From: Gonium pectorale
Taxonomy: Eukaryota; Chlorophyta; Chlorophyceae; Chlamydomonadales; Volvocaceae
Assembly: GCA_001584585.1 (NCBI GenBank)
Contig: LSYV01000098.1
Location: 41,941 to 105,940 of the forward strand
Reading direction: 5' to 3'
DNA: 64,000 nt
Of this stretch, positions 49,049 to 59,800 are shown piece after piece. The position numbers and the translations under genes were made by a program. Within the stretch, counting starts at the first letter, position 1. Each line of letters begins with the position of its first letter. A model generated the notes under the pieces. That model saw only the letters and a list, made by a program, of their open reading frames with translations, was not told the origin of the DNA and ran no database searches.

Positions 49049-50864
49049 GCCCGACCTCGTGCGCAATGGCAGCCAGCTCCAGGCAGGTCAACGAGGCCAG
49101 CTCGCTGGGCTTGAGCACCGCGCAGCAGCCGGCCGCCAGCGCGGGCGCGACCTTCCACTGCGGACCAGCGAATTAGGGGGGAAGAGTGAAGAAACGGGCA
49201 TGAACGCGTGATGTTTGAAATCGGAACACGAGGGAGGCAAGTGCGGCAGCAGCAAGGGGGGTGCGCCGGCGCGAGCCGGGAGAAAGGGTGGGCCGAGAGC
49301 CAAAGATGCAAGACGGCAGCGGCCATGGAACGGACGCGCGGCCAAGATGAAACCGGGAGACAAAACGAGGGGCGGAGCAGGTGTACGCATGCGGGCAGGC
49401 TCCCGTACAGCAGAAACCCTTTGGGGGGCCGACAAGGGGCGGGAGACCGGTGCGCAAGGTGTGTGGGCTCCCCGTAAACCCTACCGTGGCCATGAGCAGC
49501 GGGTAGTTCCACGGCGTTATGAGGCCCACCACGCCCAGCGCCTCCCGCCGTACGCGCACGTCAAACTCGGCCATGCCCACGTCGATGGCCGGCGCGCCGG
49601 CGTTGCGCGCGTCGAGCGCCTCCGCCTGGCCGGCGTAGTAGTCAAAGCAGGTGGCCACTGCGGCAGGCCGCAGCCCAGGCAAATGGGAGATGGAGGGACA
49701 GTCGAGCTCCGCATGGGCGCCTTAGCTCCCAGGGCTAGCCCGACCCCTCCAAAGGTCCGCCCTCAGGCGCACTCCTCAGAGGGGCCACTCCCACGCGCGC
49801 TTTGATGGTGTCGCCCCGGGATGCATATGCTCATGCAACACCAGGTGGCCGGTAGGATTGCTGCTGCCGTCCTCCGGCGGGCTGCATCGCGCCGCGTCGC
49901 CCTCAACATTGTGCTTCGATGCCATGCCATGCCATGCCAAGCTAGAGCAAAAGCGAATTTGACATCTGACATCGCATGCCACGTCGGATGCAACCATGGC
50001 CAAGCGTGGCGGCCCGCTTGGCAGTAGCTCCCCGGGGGCTACACGCGAGGGCAGGGTTACCATGCACGGCTGCGTCCGCGCGATTATACAGGAGAACTGC
50101 CTGACCCTGACTGGCCAGCCAGGCTGCGCAACCCGTGAATGAAGCTCCGCATGCAGGCACGGCTTGCCGTCACCCAGCGTCTCCCTACTCCCCCAATCCT
50201 GGCAGCCCAGTGACCCAGACGGCAGCACAGGGCGCGCCGCTATGGCTGTGCGTGCTTCACCCTAAAAGATATGTTCAGCTTCGAGCAATTTTCCAACCCA
50301 ATCATGCATTGATACCTGTAGCATATGCCTTGAAAGTATACTTACCCGACCAGTATGACACGTTGTCCAAAACCCAACACCCATACCCCGTCCACAAATA
50401 CTCCCCCAATTTCGTACCACATGTCCCTCCTCTCCCCCTCCACCCACCCACCATCGTCCATATCCCACTCAGCCTCGTCAATGGGCTTGCCGCAGTCCAT
50501 GGTCTCGGCCTTGGCCAACACTGGCTTCTGCTCGCGAATCTGTGAAGAGTAAAGAGTGTATTGCACTTTTTCGCGTGCATGCAACCGCAGCAGTGCGATC
50601 GCAAAACCCTGCTTTGCTGACCTTTTGCGCGATAGCCCGGAGAAATTTCGCACGGTATTCACCCGTTGTCCGATTCCAGTGGCCTGACTTGAACGCAGCA
50701 TCTGCGGCAGCCACAGCTGCCTCAACGTCCTCAGGTGTGCCGGCCGGGATGCGGGTAACGGCTTTCTCTGTCGCCGGGTTGATCACTGGCAGGTACTGGC
50801 CACGAGCCGGCTCCACCCAGGCGCCCCCAATGTAGAGCTGACGCGGAGGCACGGGACAGTCCAT
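45971..50864 (-). CDS. ALDH10: Betaine-aldehyde / aminoaldehyde dehydrogenase (ALDH10 family), 510 residues
   Basis: It oxidises betaine aldehyde or omega-aminoaldehydes with NAD+, in glycine betaine synthesis or polyamine breakdown. Eleven exons join exactly in phase: 50864-50622, 50539-50452, 49657-49485, 49157-48988, 48535-48364, 48142-48026, 47717-47634, 47340-47115, 46772-46672, 46423-46340 and 46045-45971. Recognisable blocks are [57 protein letters not shown] (cofactor binding), LELGGKS (general base Glu259), [11 protein letters not shown] (catalytic Cys293), [10 protein letters not shown] and [16 protein letters not shown]. The C terminus is [18 protein letters not shown] is a type 1 peroxisomal signal, as in plant ALDH10. 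The usual Gln in PCFCQAPWGG is Phe here. The codon read as an earlier start is GTG, so ATG at 50864 was chosen. It is divergent from the CHORD-like gene. Confidence 0.97.
46933..47020. repeat. 44-bp tandem duplication in an aldehyde dehydrogenase intron
   Basis: Two adjacent 44-base copies (46933-46976, 46977-47020) begin ACTACATGGTCGTACAAA and contain ATCGCCGTACTGCACAGACA. They differ at only about four positions. Located between exons 8 and 9. Confidence 0.9.
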
Positions 50865-51078
50865 GGCCACGATCCTTTTTAACGATCGTCTACTATTATT
50901 TGTAAGTAGCTTACGTTGTAGAAAGGTAGTATTGAGAGGGTTCTGTGTTGCTCCAGCCTGGTCTCGCTCGTCCCAAACCCGATGCCCCGTTGCGGTTCCT
51001 TATCATAAGGACTTCGTGACTCCACAATTGAACGAATTCATACCTACTACAATTGTTGGCATCTCTACCCGCTCTCCG
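50865..51078. promoter_or_regulatory. 214-bp bidirectional promoter spacer
   Basis: This is the whole distance between the divergent start codons of ALDH10 (minus) and the CHORD-like gene (plus). It contains an AT-rich patch and two small palindromic elements, AACGATCGT (50881) and GTAAGTAGCTTAC (50902-50914). Shared regulation is possible but not shown. Confidence 0.5.
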
Positions 51079-52293
51079 ATGCAAGCTGCTTTGCGCTGTC
51101 AGGGCGAGGCCTGGCGCGCCAGCGCACTGGGCAAGTCTGCCCATGACCCACCTTTCCAGAGGTTGCTGCTGACCAGGCCTGTGCCGAGTGGCCCTCGGGG
51201 CGTGCCGCCCGCCCGCGTGACGCCCACACGGCAACAACCCTTTCCCACGGTGCCCTGCTGCGGTGCTGCTGGAAGTGCGATCGGCGCGACAACGCCCACA
51301 GACGCGGCTAACCCGCAGCAGCAGCGCCTAACATGGATGACGTGCCGACGGTGCAAGCAGCGGTTTGCGGCAGAGGACAACACATCCCAAGCGTGCAGGT
51401 GTGTGTGTGGGGGGGGGGGGCGCCCGCAAACTCCTAGCCCCTCTCCAACCCTCCATGAGCGTCTCCTGTGCTGCTACCTTTAGAATTCTGTTGGGACTTG
51501 AAGGGCACGCAGCCCGCCGTCTGGCCTTAAAGCCCCGTCCCCTGCGGATCTGGATAGATTCGCTTGTGCTTGTGCTGGTACCTGAATACGGTTGCACCAG
51601 AGGTAAGGGGCTCAGAAACTCGCTGCCTGTCCTCTCGGGTGACCTTGGTCTGAACAATCTGCCACTGCAGGTATCACAGCGAGGGGTGGACTGGAGGCGA
51701 GCTGGCCAAGGTAGGGGCAGGGATGTGTGATTGCGCGCGGAGTCGGGCCACTGCCATTGCCCACGTTGCGGGTCACAGTTCAGGCATGGGGCTCGGGCTT
51801 GGAGCATTGGAACCGCATGCTTCGACAGGCAATGAAAAGCAGAATACGGGCCTTTGGCACCAGTGACTCTTGACCTGCGAGTTACGATTATACGGTAGCA
51901 CGTTGTACCCTACATATACTGCAACGCTGCCCTTCAGGCTGTCGGCTTTGTGCGCCGGAGCGATGCACCAGAGGACCAGCTCGGGGCAGTCATGGGACGA
52001 ACAGGGTTGTTGCGGTGAGTGGCCGCACGGTGCACCCGTTTGGTGCCTGCCCAACCCCTACGGCGCGGGCTCAAGCTGGACATCTTGGCCGCGTGCGTCT
52101 TTCCGTCCATGCTCGGCATCCTGCCACCGGGTGGAACGGACGGGAGGCAACTAAACGGCATGCCTCCCTGCATGTTCCTGCTTTCAGGTTCTGGGACTGC
52201 TGCGGTGCAGAAGACGAGGCTGCGCCGGGTTGCAAGGTGTCGTTCCACATCTCCTTTGACGAGGAAGTGAACGCAAAGTTTGGATGGAAGTAG
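51079..52293 (+). CDS. Small CHORD-like Cys/His zinc-binding protein, 180 residues
   Basis: Four exons join in phase: 51079-51398, 51671-51710, 51938-52014 and 52188-52293. The first 70-90 residues are Arg/Ala/Pro/Ser-rich and poor in acids (MQAALRCQGEAWRASALGKS), suggesting a chloroplast or mitochondrial transit peptide. The rest contains ordered Cys/His pairs: CRRCKQRFAAEDNTSQACRYH, then FWDCCGAEDEAAPGCKVSFH. The spacing (CxxC, C-Y-H, CC, GC, H) resembles one CHORD zinc module, though YHPG is replaced by YHSEG. The tail is SFDEEVNAKFGWK. An ATG further upstream would overlap the start of the divergent dehydrogenase gene, so the internal ATG was preferred. The exon chain is well supported by phase and motif continuity. 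I know no precise function. Confidence 0.75.
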
Positions 52294-53855
52294 GACGGAT
52301 GTGTGCAGTATGTGTGTGTCATACCCGTGCCCGTGCTCGGAGCCGGGCTTGGTCGGATAAGCAGCGATGGCGGTGAGAGACAGGATGTTGAGGCGCGAGC
52401 TGGCATAGGGCGTCGTACACCGTACAGCAAGTCGTACAGTAAGGTGCAGGCACATCAACGCATGGATATGGAGGTGCTTGAAGCTCGGTACGGATGTCCG
52501 CGTCGCCGATCAATCGTTGATTTGCAAGAGCCAGTCTGTGACATAAGATGACATGGGCCCTGCGGGCCCTGAATGTGACTGATGTGGACCACAATCAGTT
52601 TCCCGGGTAGGATCATAGAGACGCATCTCGTCTCTACTGGGGCACTGCCTTGACCATGCGATGGTGTTGCTGACAAGTTGTAGCCCGCTGCATGGGTGCA
52701 ACCAGTCCGGTCACCCGTTGTCACTAATGCGGTGTTGCCGGTAATTGCAGATGACAGCTGCAAGTATGAGGAGGCGCGGGTGGTTCTGGAGAGACGAAAG
52801 ACTGCCCGGTTGACCTGAAGCAGGAATGACCCACGGGTCAGAGACATGTAGTACGCTAAGATGAATGTGCTTTGCAAGGCGGGTGAACGCTGTAGAGATA
52901 GTCCATGCAGCGTTAGTTACACCGCGAATGCAGACGTCGATATTCATGGCAAAGCACCCAAAAGTATTGCAAGAGTGTTATCATGTGCACCAGGACGTTG
53001 TAGCGTGCCGCGACGCCCGTTGTGTCTGAACCACGAAGTTGACGATAACGCCACTGACACTCAGTCCTCTTAACAGCCACGCGGCCATCAGGCCATCACA
53101 AGGCACCGCGCCACCACCGAACCTCTTTCAAAACCGAAGAAAAAAGGACATCAATTGCAGGATTCCCTGAACGCCCAGCCGCACATGCACGCGATGCACT
53201 TGGTTACCCAACACAACTTCCGATCACCAGCATGATCCCCGAAGGTAGGAGAGGTGGGAGAAGAGCCGAGTCCTAAGGGCCGACACGTGGGTCGACCCTT
53301 CCTGCGCACCACCACGCCGACCGTCCAAGAGGGTTTCAGCCCTCAGCACCACGGGCTGTGGTCCAAGAGGCGCAACCGTCACCGTCACCATCCCGTGCGT
53401 GCGCCACGCGCGCCCGATGCGTGGCGCTTCCGGGATTACACAAACAGCGCTGCAGTAGAAAGTGCAACCCCCCTCACACTAACTGGCGCAAAAGTGGCGG
53501 CATCTTGGTCCGGACCATCTTACACGTTAGACGCGTTCCCATTTCAGACGGACACCCCGCCGTGCGCTGTACGGCCCGCTGCATTTTATCGCTGACGGGT
53601 CGCATCCAGACCCGCCCCGTGTCCAATCAAACGAACGTAACAACCCGCCACCATCCGCACTGCCGTGACACACCAATACCGCTTACGCCGCGCCCGCCAC
53701 CGTGTCCTCACCGTGCCTGACCTGCCCGGCTCGCGGTACCAACACGTGCGAACGAACGTTTCCGGGGCCAACGCTACCACCGGCCGCCCTACCGCACATT
53801 GTCATGCCGCGCTTCCTGCATTGAGCACGCGCCGGCCTCGCCGCAACTCTCACCC
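52294..53855. other. Convergent 3' spacer
   Basis: Lies between the stops of the CHORD-like gene (plus) and the EAF1-type gene (minus). It should contain both 3' UTRs. No coding or RNA gene is recognised. One GACCCAYGGGTC palindrome occurs at 52828. Confidence 0.5.
53520..53524 (-). terminator. Candidate poly(A) signal for the EAF1-type gene
   Basis: TGTAA on the minus strand (TTACA on plus), about 330 bases past the stop codon. A second copy lies at 53436-53440. Confidence 0.45.
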
Positions 53856-56800
53856 CTACTGCGCCCCTGGCCCAGGCTGCATACCTCCCATACCACCCGG
53901 AGCGCCGCCCGGCATCTGCTGCTGCGCCGCGGCTGCGGCGGCCGCCGCCGCGGCAGCCGCCTGCATAGCCTGCTGCTGCTGCTGCAGGCTGGGCTGCATG
54001 CCTCCCGGCTGCGCCCCAGGCTGCATCGACATGGGCTGCGGCTGCAAGCCCGGCTGGAGCCCAGGCTGCAGGCCCGGCATCTGGTTCATGCCCGGTCGCA
54101 CCATGCTCATGTACGCCGCCGCCAGGTTTGGCGGCAGGGCCGACGGCTGCAGTCCGCCGGGCGGTCCTGGCTGACCGCCCGCCGGCCCGCCGGCCGCTGC
54201 GGCCGCCGCCGCTTGCTGCTGTGCCTGGAACTGCGCCAGCGCGGCCGCCTGCTGCTGCTGTTGCTGTTGCAGATGGGCCTGCTGCGCTACCATGGCCGCA
54301 TGCTGTGGGTTGGGGTGTCCCTGCGCCGCAGCTGCCGCGGCCGCCGCGGCCGCGACGGCGGCCTGCTGCTGCTGCTGGGCAGAGGGGCCCCCGGGGCCCT
54401 GCGGTTGGCCCCCTTGCGACGCTTGCGCCTGCTGTTGCAAGTGCGCCTGCTGCTGCTGTAGCTGCTGCTGCATGGCAGCCATTGCCTGCGCGCTTGCCTG
54501 CTGCGAGAGCCCCGCCGGCCACTTCGGCGCGCCGCCCGGTTGTCCGTTCATCGCAGCGGCCTGGCCGGCCGCTGCGGCAGCCGCCTGCTGCTGTTGCTGC
54601 AGTGCAGCCATGTTCGCCGCGAGCTGCTGTTGCTGCTGCTGTAGCGTCTGCGGAATATTTCCCTGCAAGCCGGCCATCCCGGGTGGCATGCCAGGCAGGC
54701 CCGGCTGCCCAGGCTGCAGCCCAGGCTGCTGGACGCCCGGCTGCATGGCCCCGGGCTGCTGCTGTTGCTGTAGCCCCGGCAGTTGACCCGGCAGTTGGCC
54801 TGGAAGCCCGCCGGGCTGGTTGGGCATCCCCCCGGGTTGCATGCCAGGGGACGGTGTCGGCAGCGCTCCAGGCATCATCGAGGGGCGCGCCCCTCCGGCA
54901 GCAGCAGCCGCGGCGCCCGCCGCCTGCATCTGCTGCTGCATCTTCTGGAGGGCCTGGCAAGTAGGATAAAAATAGGTTAGAGGGATCAGACAGTTTAGCA
55001 GGCTGGGTGCCCTACTCATACAAATTTCAGAGAGAGCAGAGCAAGGCGCGGCAGCCCCGAACCCAGCCTTCGCGTAGTTCGCGAAGGGCGAGAAAAAACC
55101 ATTCTCATCCCGTGCCCTTCGGCCTTTGGGCCGTCACGGACCCCCACAACCCCGCCAGATCCCGAGATTTCAGCCCACCTGCAAGCCAGCGGCATTGGGC
55201 ATTACGCCGGGCTGGAGGCCGGCCTTCTGCATCTGCGCCGCGAGCGCTGCTGGGTTCATGCCGGCTGTGCCAGCTAGGCCGCCGGGCATCGCCCCGAGCA
55301 TGCCAGGTAACCGCCCAGCTAGGGCCGCCTGTGCCGCCTGCATCTGCAACTGCGAGGGATGGGCCGCCGGGCGCTGCATGGCCGCGCCCGGCGGCCCGTT
55401 GGGGGCGGTGACGCCTTGCGGTGCGTTGGGCAGGCCACCAGGTAGCCCCATAGGGTTAGGCGTGGGTGGCTTGTTCAGCTGCGCCGCCGCCGCTGCGGCT
55501 GCTGCTGCGGCTGCTGCGGCCGCAGCCGCGTTGCCGAGTCCCGCCGAAGACTGCGACTGCAGCGGCGGGGGTTGGCCGAGCATGCCGGGTTGCATGCCAG
55601 GTTGCATCTGGCCTCCGGGCTGCTGCATGCCAGGCTGCATACCAGGCTGCATGCCCTGGGGCTGCATCCCGGGCTGCATGCCCTGGGGCTGCATCCCGGG
55701 CTGCATGCCCTGGGGCTGCATCCCGGGCTGCATGCCCTGGGGCTGCATGCCCTGGGGCTGCATGCCCGGCTGCATCTGGCCTCCGGGCTGCATCCCAGCT
55801 TGGCCCCCGGGTGGAACGCCCAGCTGCGGGGATTGCTGCTGCTGCCCGGGCTGCTGCATCTGCTGCATCTGGGGCTGCTGGCCCCCCGGTTGCCCGGGCG
55901 CGCCCAGCTGCATCTGCTGCATCTGCTGCGGCTGGACCTGGCCCGCGTTGCCAGGCTGCTGCTGCCCCTGCATCTGCCCGGGCATCTGTTGCTGCTGTTG
56001 CGCGACCCCGAGCTCGAGGTGTGGGCGGCTGGCTCCCGGGCTGGGCCTGCGGCGCGCCAGGCGCCATTCCCAGCTGTTGCTGCTGCGCCTGCAGCTGCTG
56101 CTGCTGTTGGAGCATCTTCTGCTTCATCATCTGGGACTGAAGCAGGGCCTGCTGGTTGGCGAGCATAGCGGGGTTGGAGGCCCGCACCGGCTGCATACCC
56201 GGCATCTGCTGCATCGGCTGAAGGGGCGGTGGTGTTGGTACGCGCCCCTGCTGCTGCGCCGCCTGCGCCGCCGCCTGCAACTGCTGTTGTTGCTGCTGCT
56301 GCAACTGCTGTTGCATCTGCTGCTGCTGCATTTGCTGCTGCTGTTGCTGCAACTGCTGTTGCTGCTGCTGCATCTGCTGCATTTGCTGCATTTGCTGCTG
56401 CTGTTGCATTTGCTGCTGCTGCTGTTGGAGCTGTTGCTGTTGGAACGAAGCGGCGTTGGCTTGCATCTGGCCCTGAAGCCCCGGCTGAGAACCGGGAGCC
56501 AAGCTCAGCGGCGGCTGCCCTGGCTGGCCCGCTTGCTGCTGCCCTTGCGGCCCCTGCTGCTGTTGCTGCAGCATGCGCGCGTTCGCCATCGAGCCTGGGG
56601 GCTGCCCGCCACCCTGGCTCGACGCGGCAGGCCCACCCTGCTGCTGCTGCTGCTGAAGGGCGGCCATCTGCGAGGGGTGCATGGCACCAGGCTGCATCAT
56701 GCCCGGCTGCATTCCAGGTTGCATGGCGCCGGGCTGCATGGTGCCGGGCTGCATTGCTCCGGGCTGCATGGCGTGAGGCAGAGAGTGCAACTGCTGGCCC

Positions 56801-59800
56801 GGTTGCTGGAGTCCAGGTTGCATCCCGGGCAATACCGGGGTCCCTTGCCCCATGCCTGTTGGCAATCCACCGGGGGCCATGCCCTGCATTGCCTGCTGCT
56901 GCTGCATACCGGCCGGTCCCATGTTCTGCAGGCCGTCGGGCATCCCCGGCTGCAGCATGCCTGGCTGCTGCATGCCTCCCGGCTGCTGCATCCCCGGTTG
57001 CTGGAGTCCCGGCTGCTGCATCCCCGGCTGCATACCGGCCTGAATGCCGGGCTGCATGCCAGAGTGCTGCATGCCCTGGGGCTGCATCCCGGGCTGCATG
57101 CCTCCGGGCTGCTGCATTCCGGGCTGTTGAATGCCGCCGGGCTGCTGCATGCCGCTGGGCTGCTGCATCCCCGGCTGCTGCGCGCCCGGCTGTTGGATGC
57201 CTGGCGGCTGTCCCTGACCCTGCGGCTGCCCCGCCTGTGGCCCCATGCCCGGTGGCTGCGGCGATGATGTGCCAGCTGGCGAAAGGCTCGGGCCCGCCGA
57301 GCCGGGCCCCGCGTCACCAATGCCCATGCTCATCCCGAGCTCCAGCGGGTTCAGGATGCGCCCACCGTTGCTCTGGAGCACGTTATTGGAGACCATGAAG
57401 TGGCTCGTGTGCTGCTCGTTGCGCAACTTGCAGTTCTCGCGCTGCTGCTGCCGCTCCGCAAAGCGCTTTGTGCGATGGCGCACGTGCAGGTTGGCAACCA
57501 CCTCCTGGTGCCGTCGCAGCGTGGCCTCTGAAACGGGCAGCACTTGGTACAGCACCTCTTTGGCCTGGGGGGTAGGAAGGCGTGCAGACGGGGCCGGAGA
57601 ATAGCCTTTCTTGCACGGGGAGGGCAGGCGGTCGCAAGGCATCATATTCAAGGTGTGCAATACGCAAGCGCTCAATTCAGATCGGTGCTTGGGACTGGAA
57701 AGGCTCGTGCAATTGGGGAGATTGTCCCAGGCGTGCGCGCCTCGTTAACATTGCGTCCGCTCGGCCAGTAGCAGCAGGGTGCCTGACGCCCCACGCACCT
57801 GTTGCTTGGGCATCAGCATCAGCGACAGCGGGTTCTGCTGCGCGTCCTGCATGCCCTCCTCCCCATTCTCCTGCTGCCACGCCTTGACGAGCATGGCGTA
57901 GCGGTACTTGCAGATGTCCGGCCGTCGGTAGACGCCCTGCCATGCGGAGAAATTATTGACGGATGAACATTTGCAGAAGACTAAATAACGAATATGCGTA
58001 GTGCGCCATGAGCCATGAAGCAGCTGGGAGAGCGCCAGACATCCCCTGAACCTCCATGACCATTCACTGCGCGGGCTCATAGTAGCATCGTCCTTGGACC
58101 CCGTCCCACACAGACGCCATGTCCTCTTCTAACCCGTTAGCGCAGTCCGCTCTGCCCACTTGGACGGCAAGAGCATATTGACCAACGTCGCTAAGTTGAG
58201 ACCCCGACCCTCGAGACCAAGGCGCAGGCAGGGCCTAAGCGGCTAACCTGCATGTTGTTTGTGGAGCGCATGACGTCAGCCACCAGCTGCCAATTCTGGT
58301 GGAACTCGGTCACAATTGCCGCAAGGACCTGCCGAGGGGCAAAATGATAGCAAGAGGCAACGGACGTCAACCCGACAGACACGACATGGCTGAGCCGACA
58401 GGCGGCCGGCGATGGCACGCCAGTGCCCAACCACGCGTGCGATACGCAGCGGCGGCGTCAATCAGTGCAATGTGTAAGGATGTCCGGCTGATGTTGTAAG
58501 GTAGGCCAGTACGGAGGCCCCACACCGATTACATGCACGGCGCTGCATGCCTACCTGGTCGTCCATGGGCGACCACGGCAGGCCCCGCAAGCCGCCGTCG
58601 GGGACGGTGCCGTTGCGAAGCAGCGGATGCTTGATGCCTGTGACCGGACCCCGCTGCGCGCCAGCCTGGGCGCCCGCCGCGTCGCGCCCAAAGCCGCCGG
58701 CCGGATGCACACCGCCAGGAGGCTTCGCGGGGCTCTTCAGCTTCTTCGACTGCGTGGGCATCATTGCTTATTTCTCAGAGACCCGGGACGCGAGGAGCGC
58801 ACGTGTGCTGTATTGATACCTAAAAGTGTGCAGGCTTACCTTGTCGTCCTTCATGCCGGCCGCAGACTTCAGCTTCAGGCTCTGAGGCAGCACACGGAGC
58901 ACACCAGATGTGGAACAGCGGCCCCGTGCGACGCCCTCCAGGCAGCTCGGTCCATTGCCAATATGCAGCGTAACGGAATCGCCCTGACCTTTCGCATGGG
59001 CACAGACCCACAATGTGCCCTGCAAGCCTTAATCAGAGAAGCTTGGTTTTAGGAGTGGGGACCCCAGGCACACACCTTTGGGGCCTGGCCCACCGCCATG
59101 GCGTCGTCGTCATCCGCGTCCACCTTCTTGCGCTTACGCTTGCTGGGGTGCACGTCGTCGCCCATGTCGGCGAGCGGGCGGTGACCCATGGCTACAAGAC
59201 ACACGGGAAGCGCGCAGACACCCTAGTCAGGCGCTAGGGATCCGAGCCAGACGAGGCGGGGGGCCCAGAGCGGAAGCTACTGCGGCGGCTAATGCGTGGC
59301 TGTGCGCGGTAAGCACTGCGCGGGCCCATGATACTCAGGCTGCCTGTTCCCTCCTGCAATGCACGCATGCAGGCGCGGAAACTGTGAAATCCCGATCGCA
59401 CCGCACGCAATTGAATGCTGCTGCACGGTGATGTTGGTATCCTACCACATGCACGGCGCCACAGCGTCGTGGTTGGACCTCGCACGCACCTGCACCCCCG
59501 ATCCGCCGGCCCGCCATGGCCCCCGCGCGCCCATGCAGAGGAGGAGCGGGGCTGGCCTCTCCAAGCGAGTCCGTGTCGTCCGCGCCGGCCATCGGCATCG
59601 GCCGCGGGCGCATACCGGCGGGCTTCTTGAGAGTCGGCGGCTTGCGAATGGGCAGGTCCTCATCGTTGAGACTGGAAGACTGTGCGGTATGGAGGCAACC
59701 GTCCAACGTGGGAGGGAGGGCAAGGAGGCCATTAGGGGGGAGCGGCAAACGCATACACTAACAAGTAACCCATGCGTCGAGCGTGCTGCGGGGCAGACCG

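Noticed and set aside
55126..57267. Plus-strand open frame of 713 codons rich in Leu/His/Cys
   Set aside because: Antisense of CAG-rich repeats in the EAF1-type exon; CTG triplets give artificial Leu/Cys runs.
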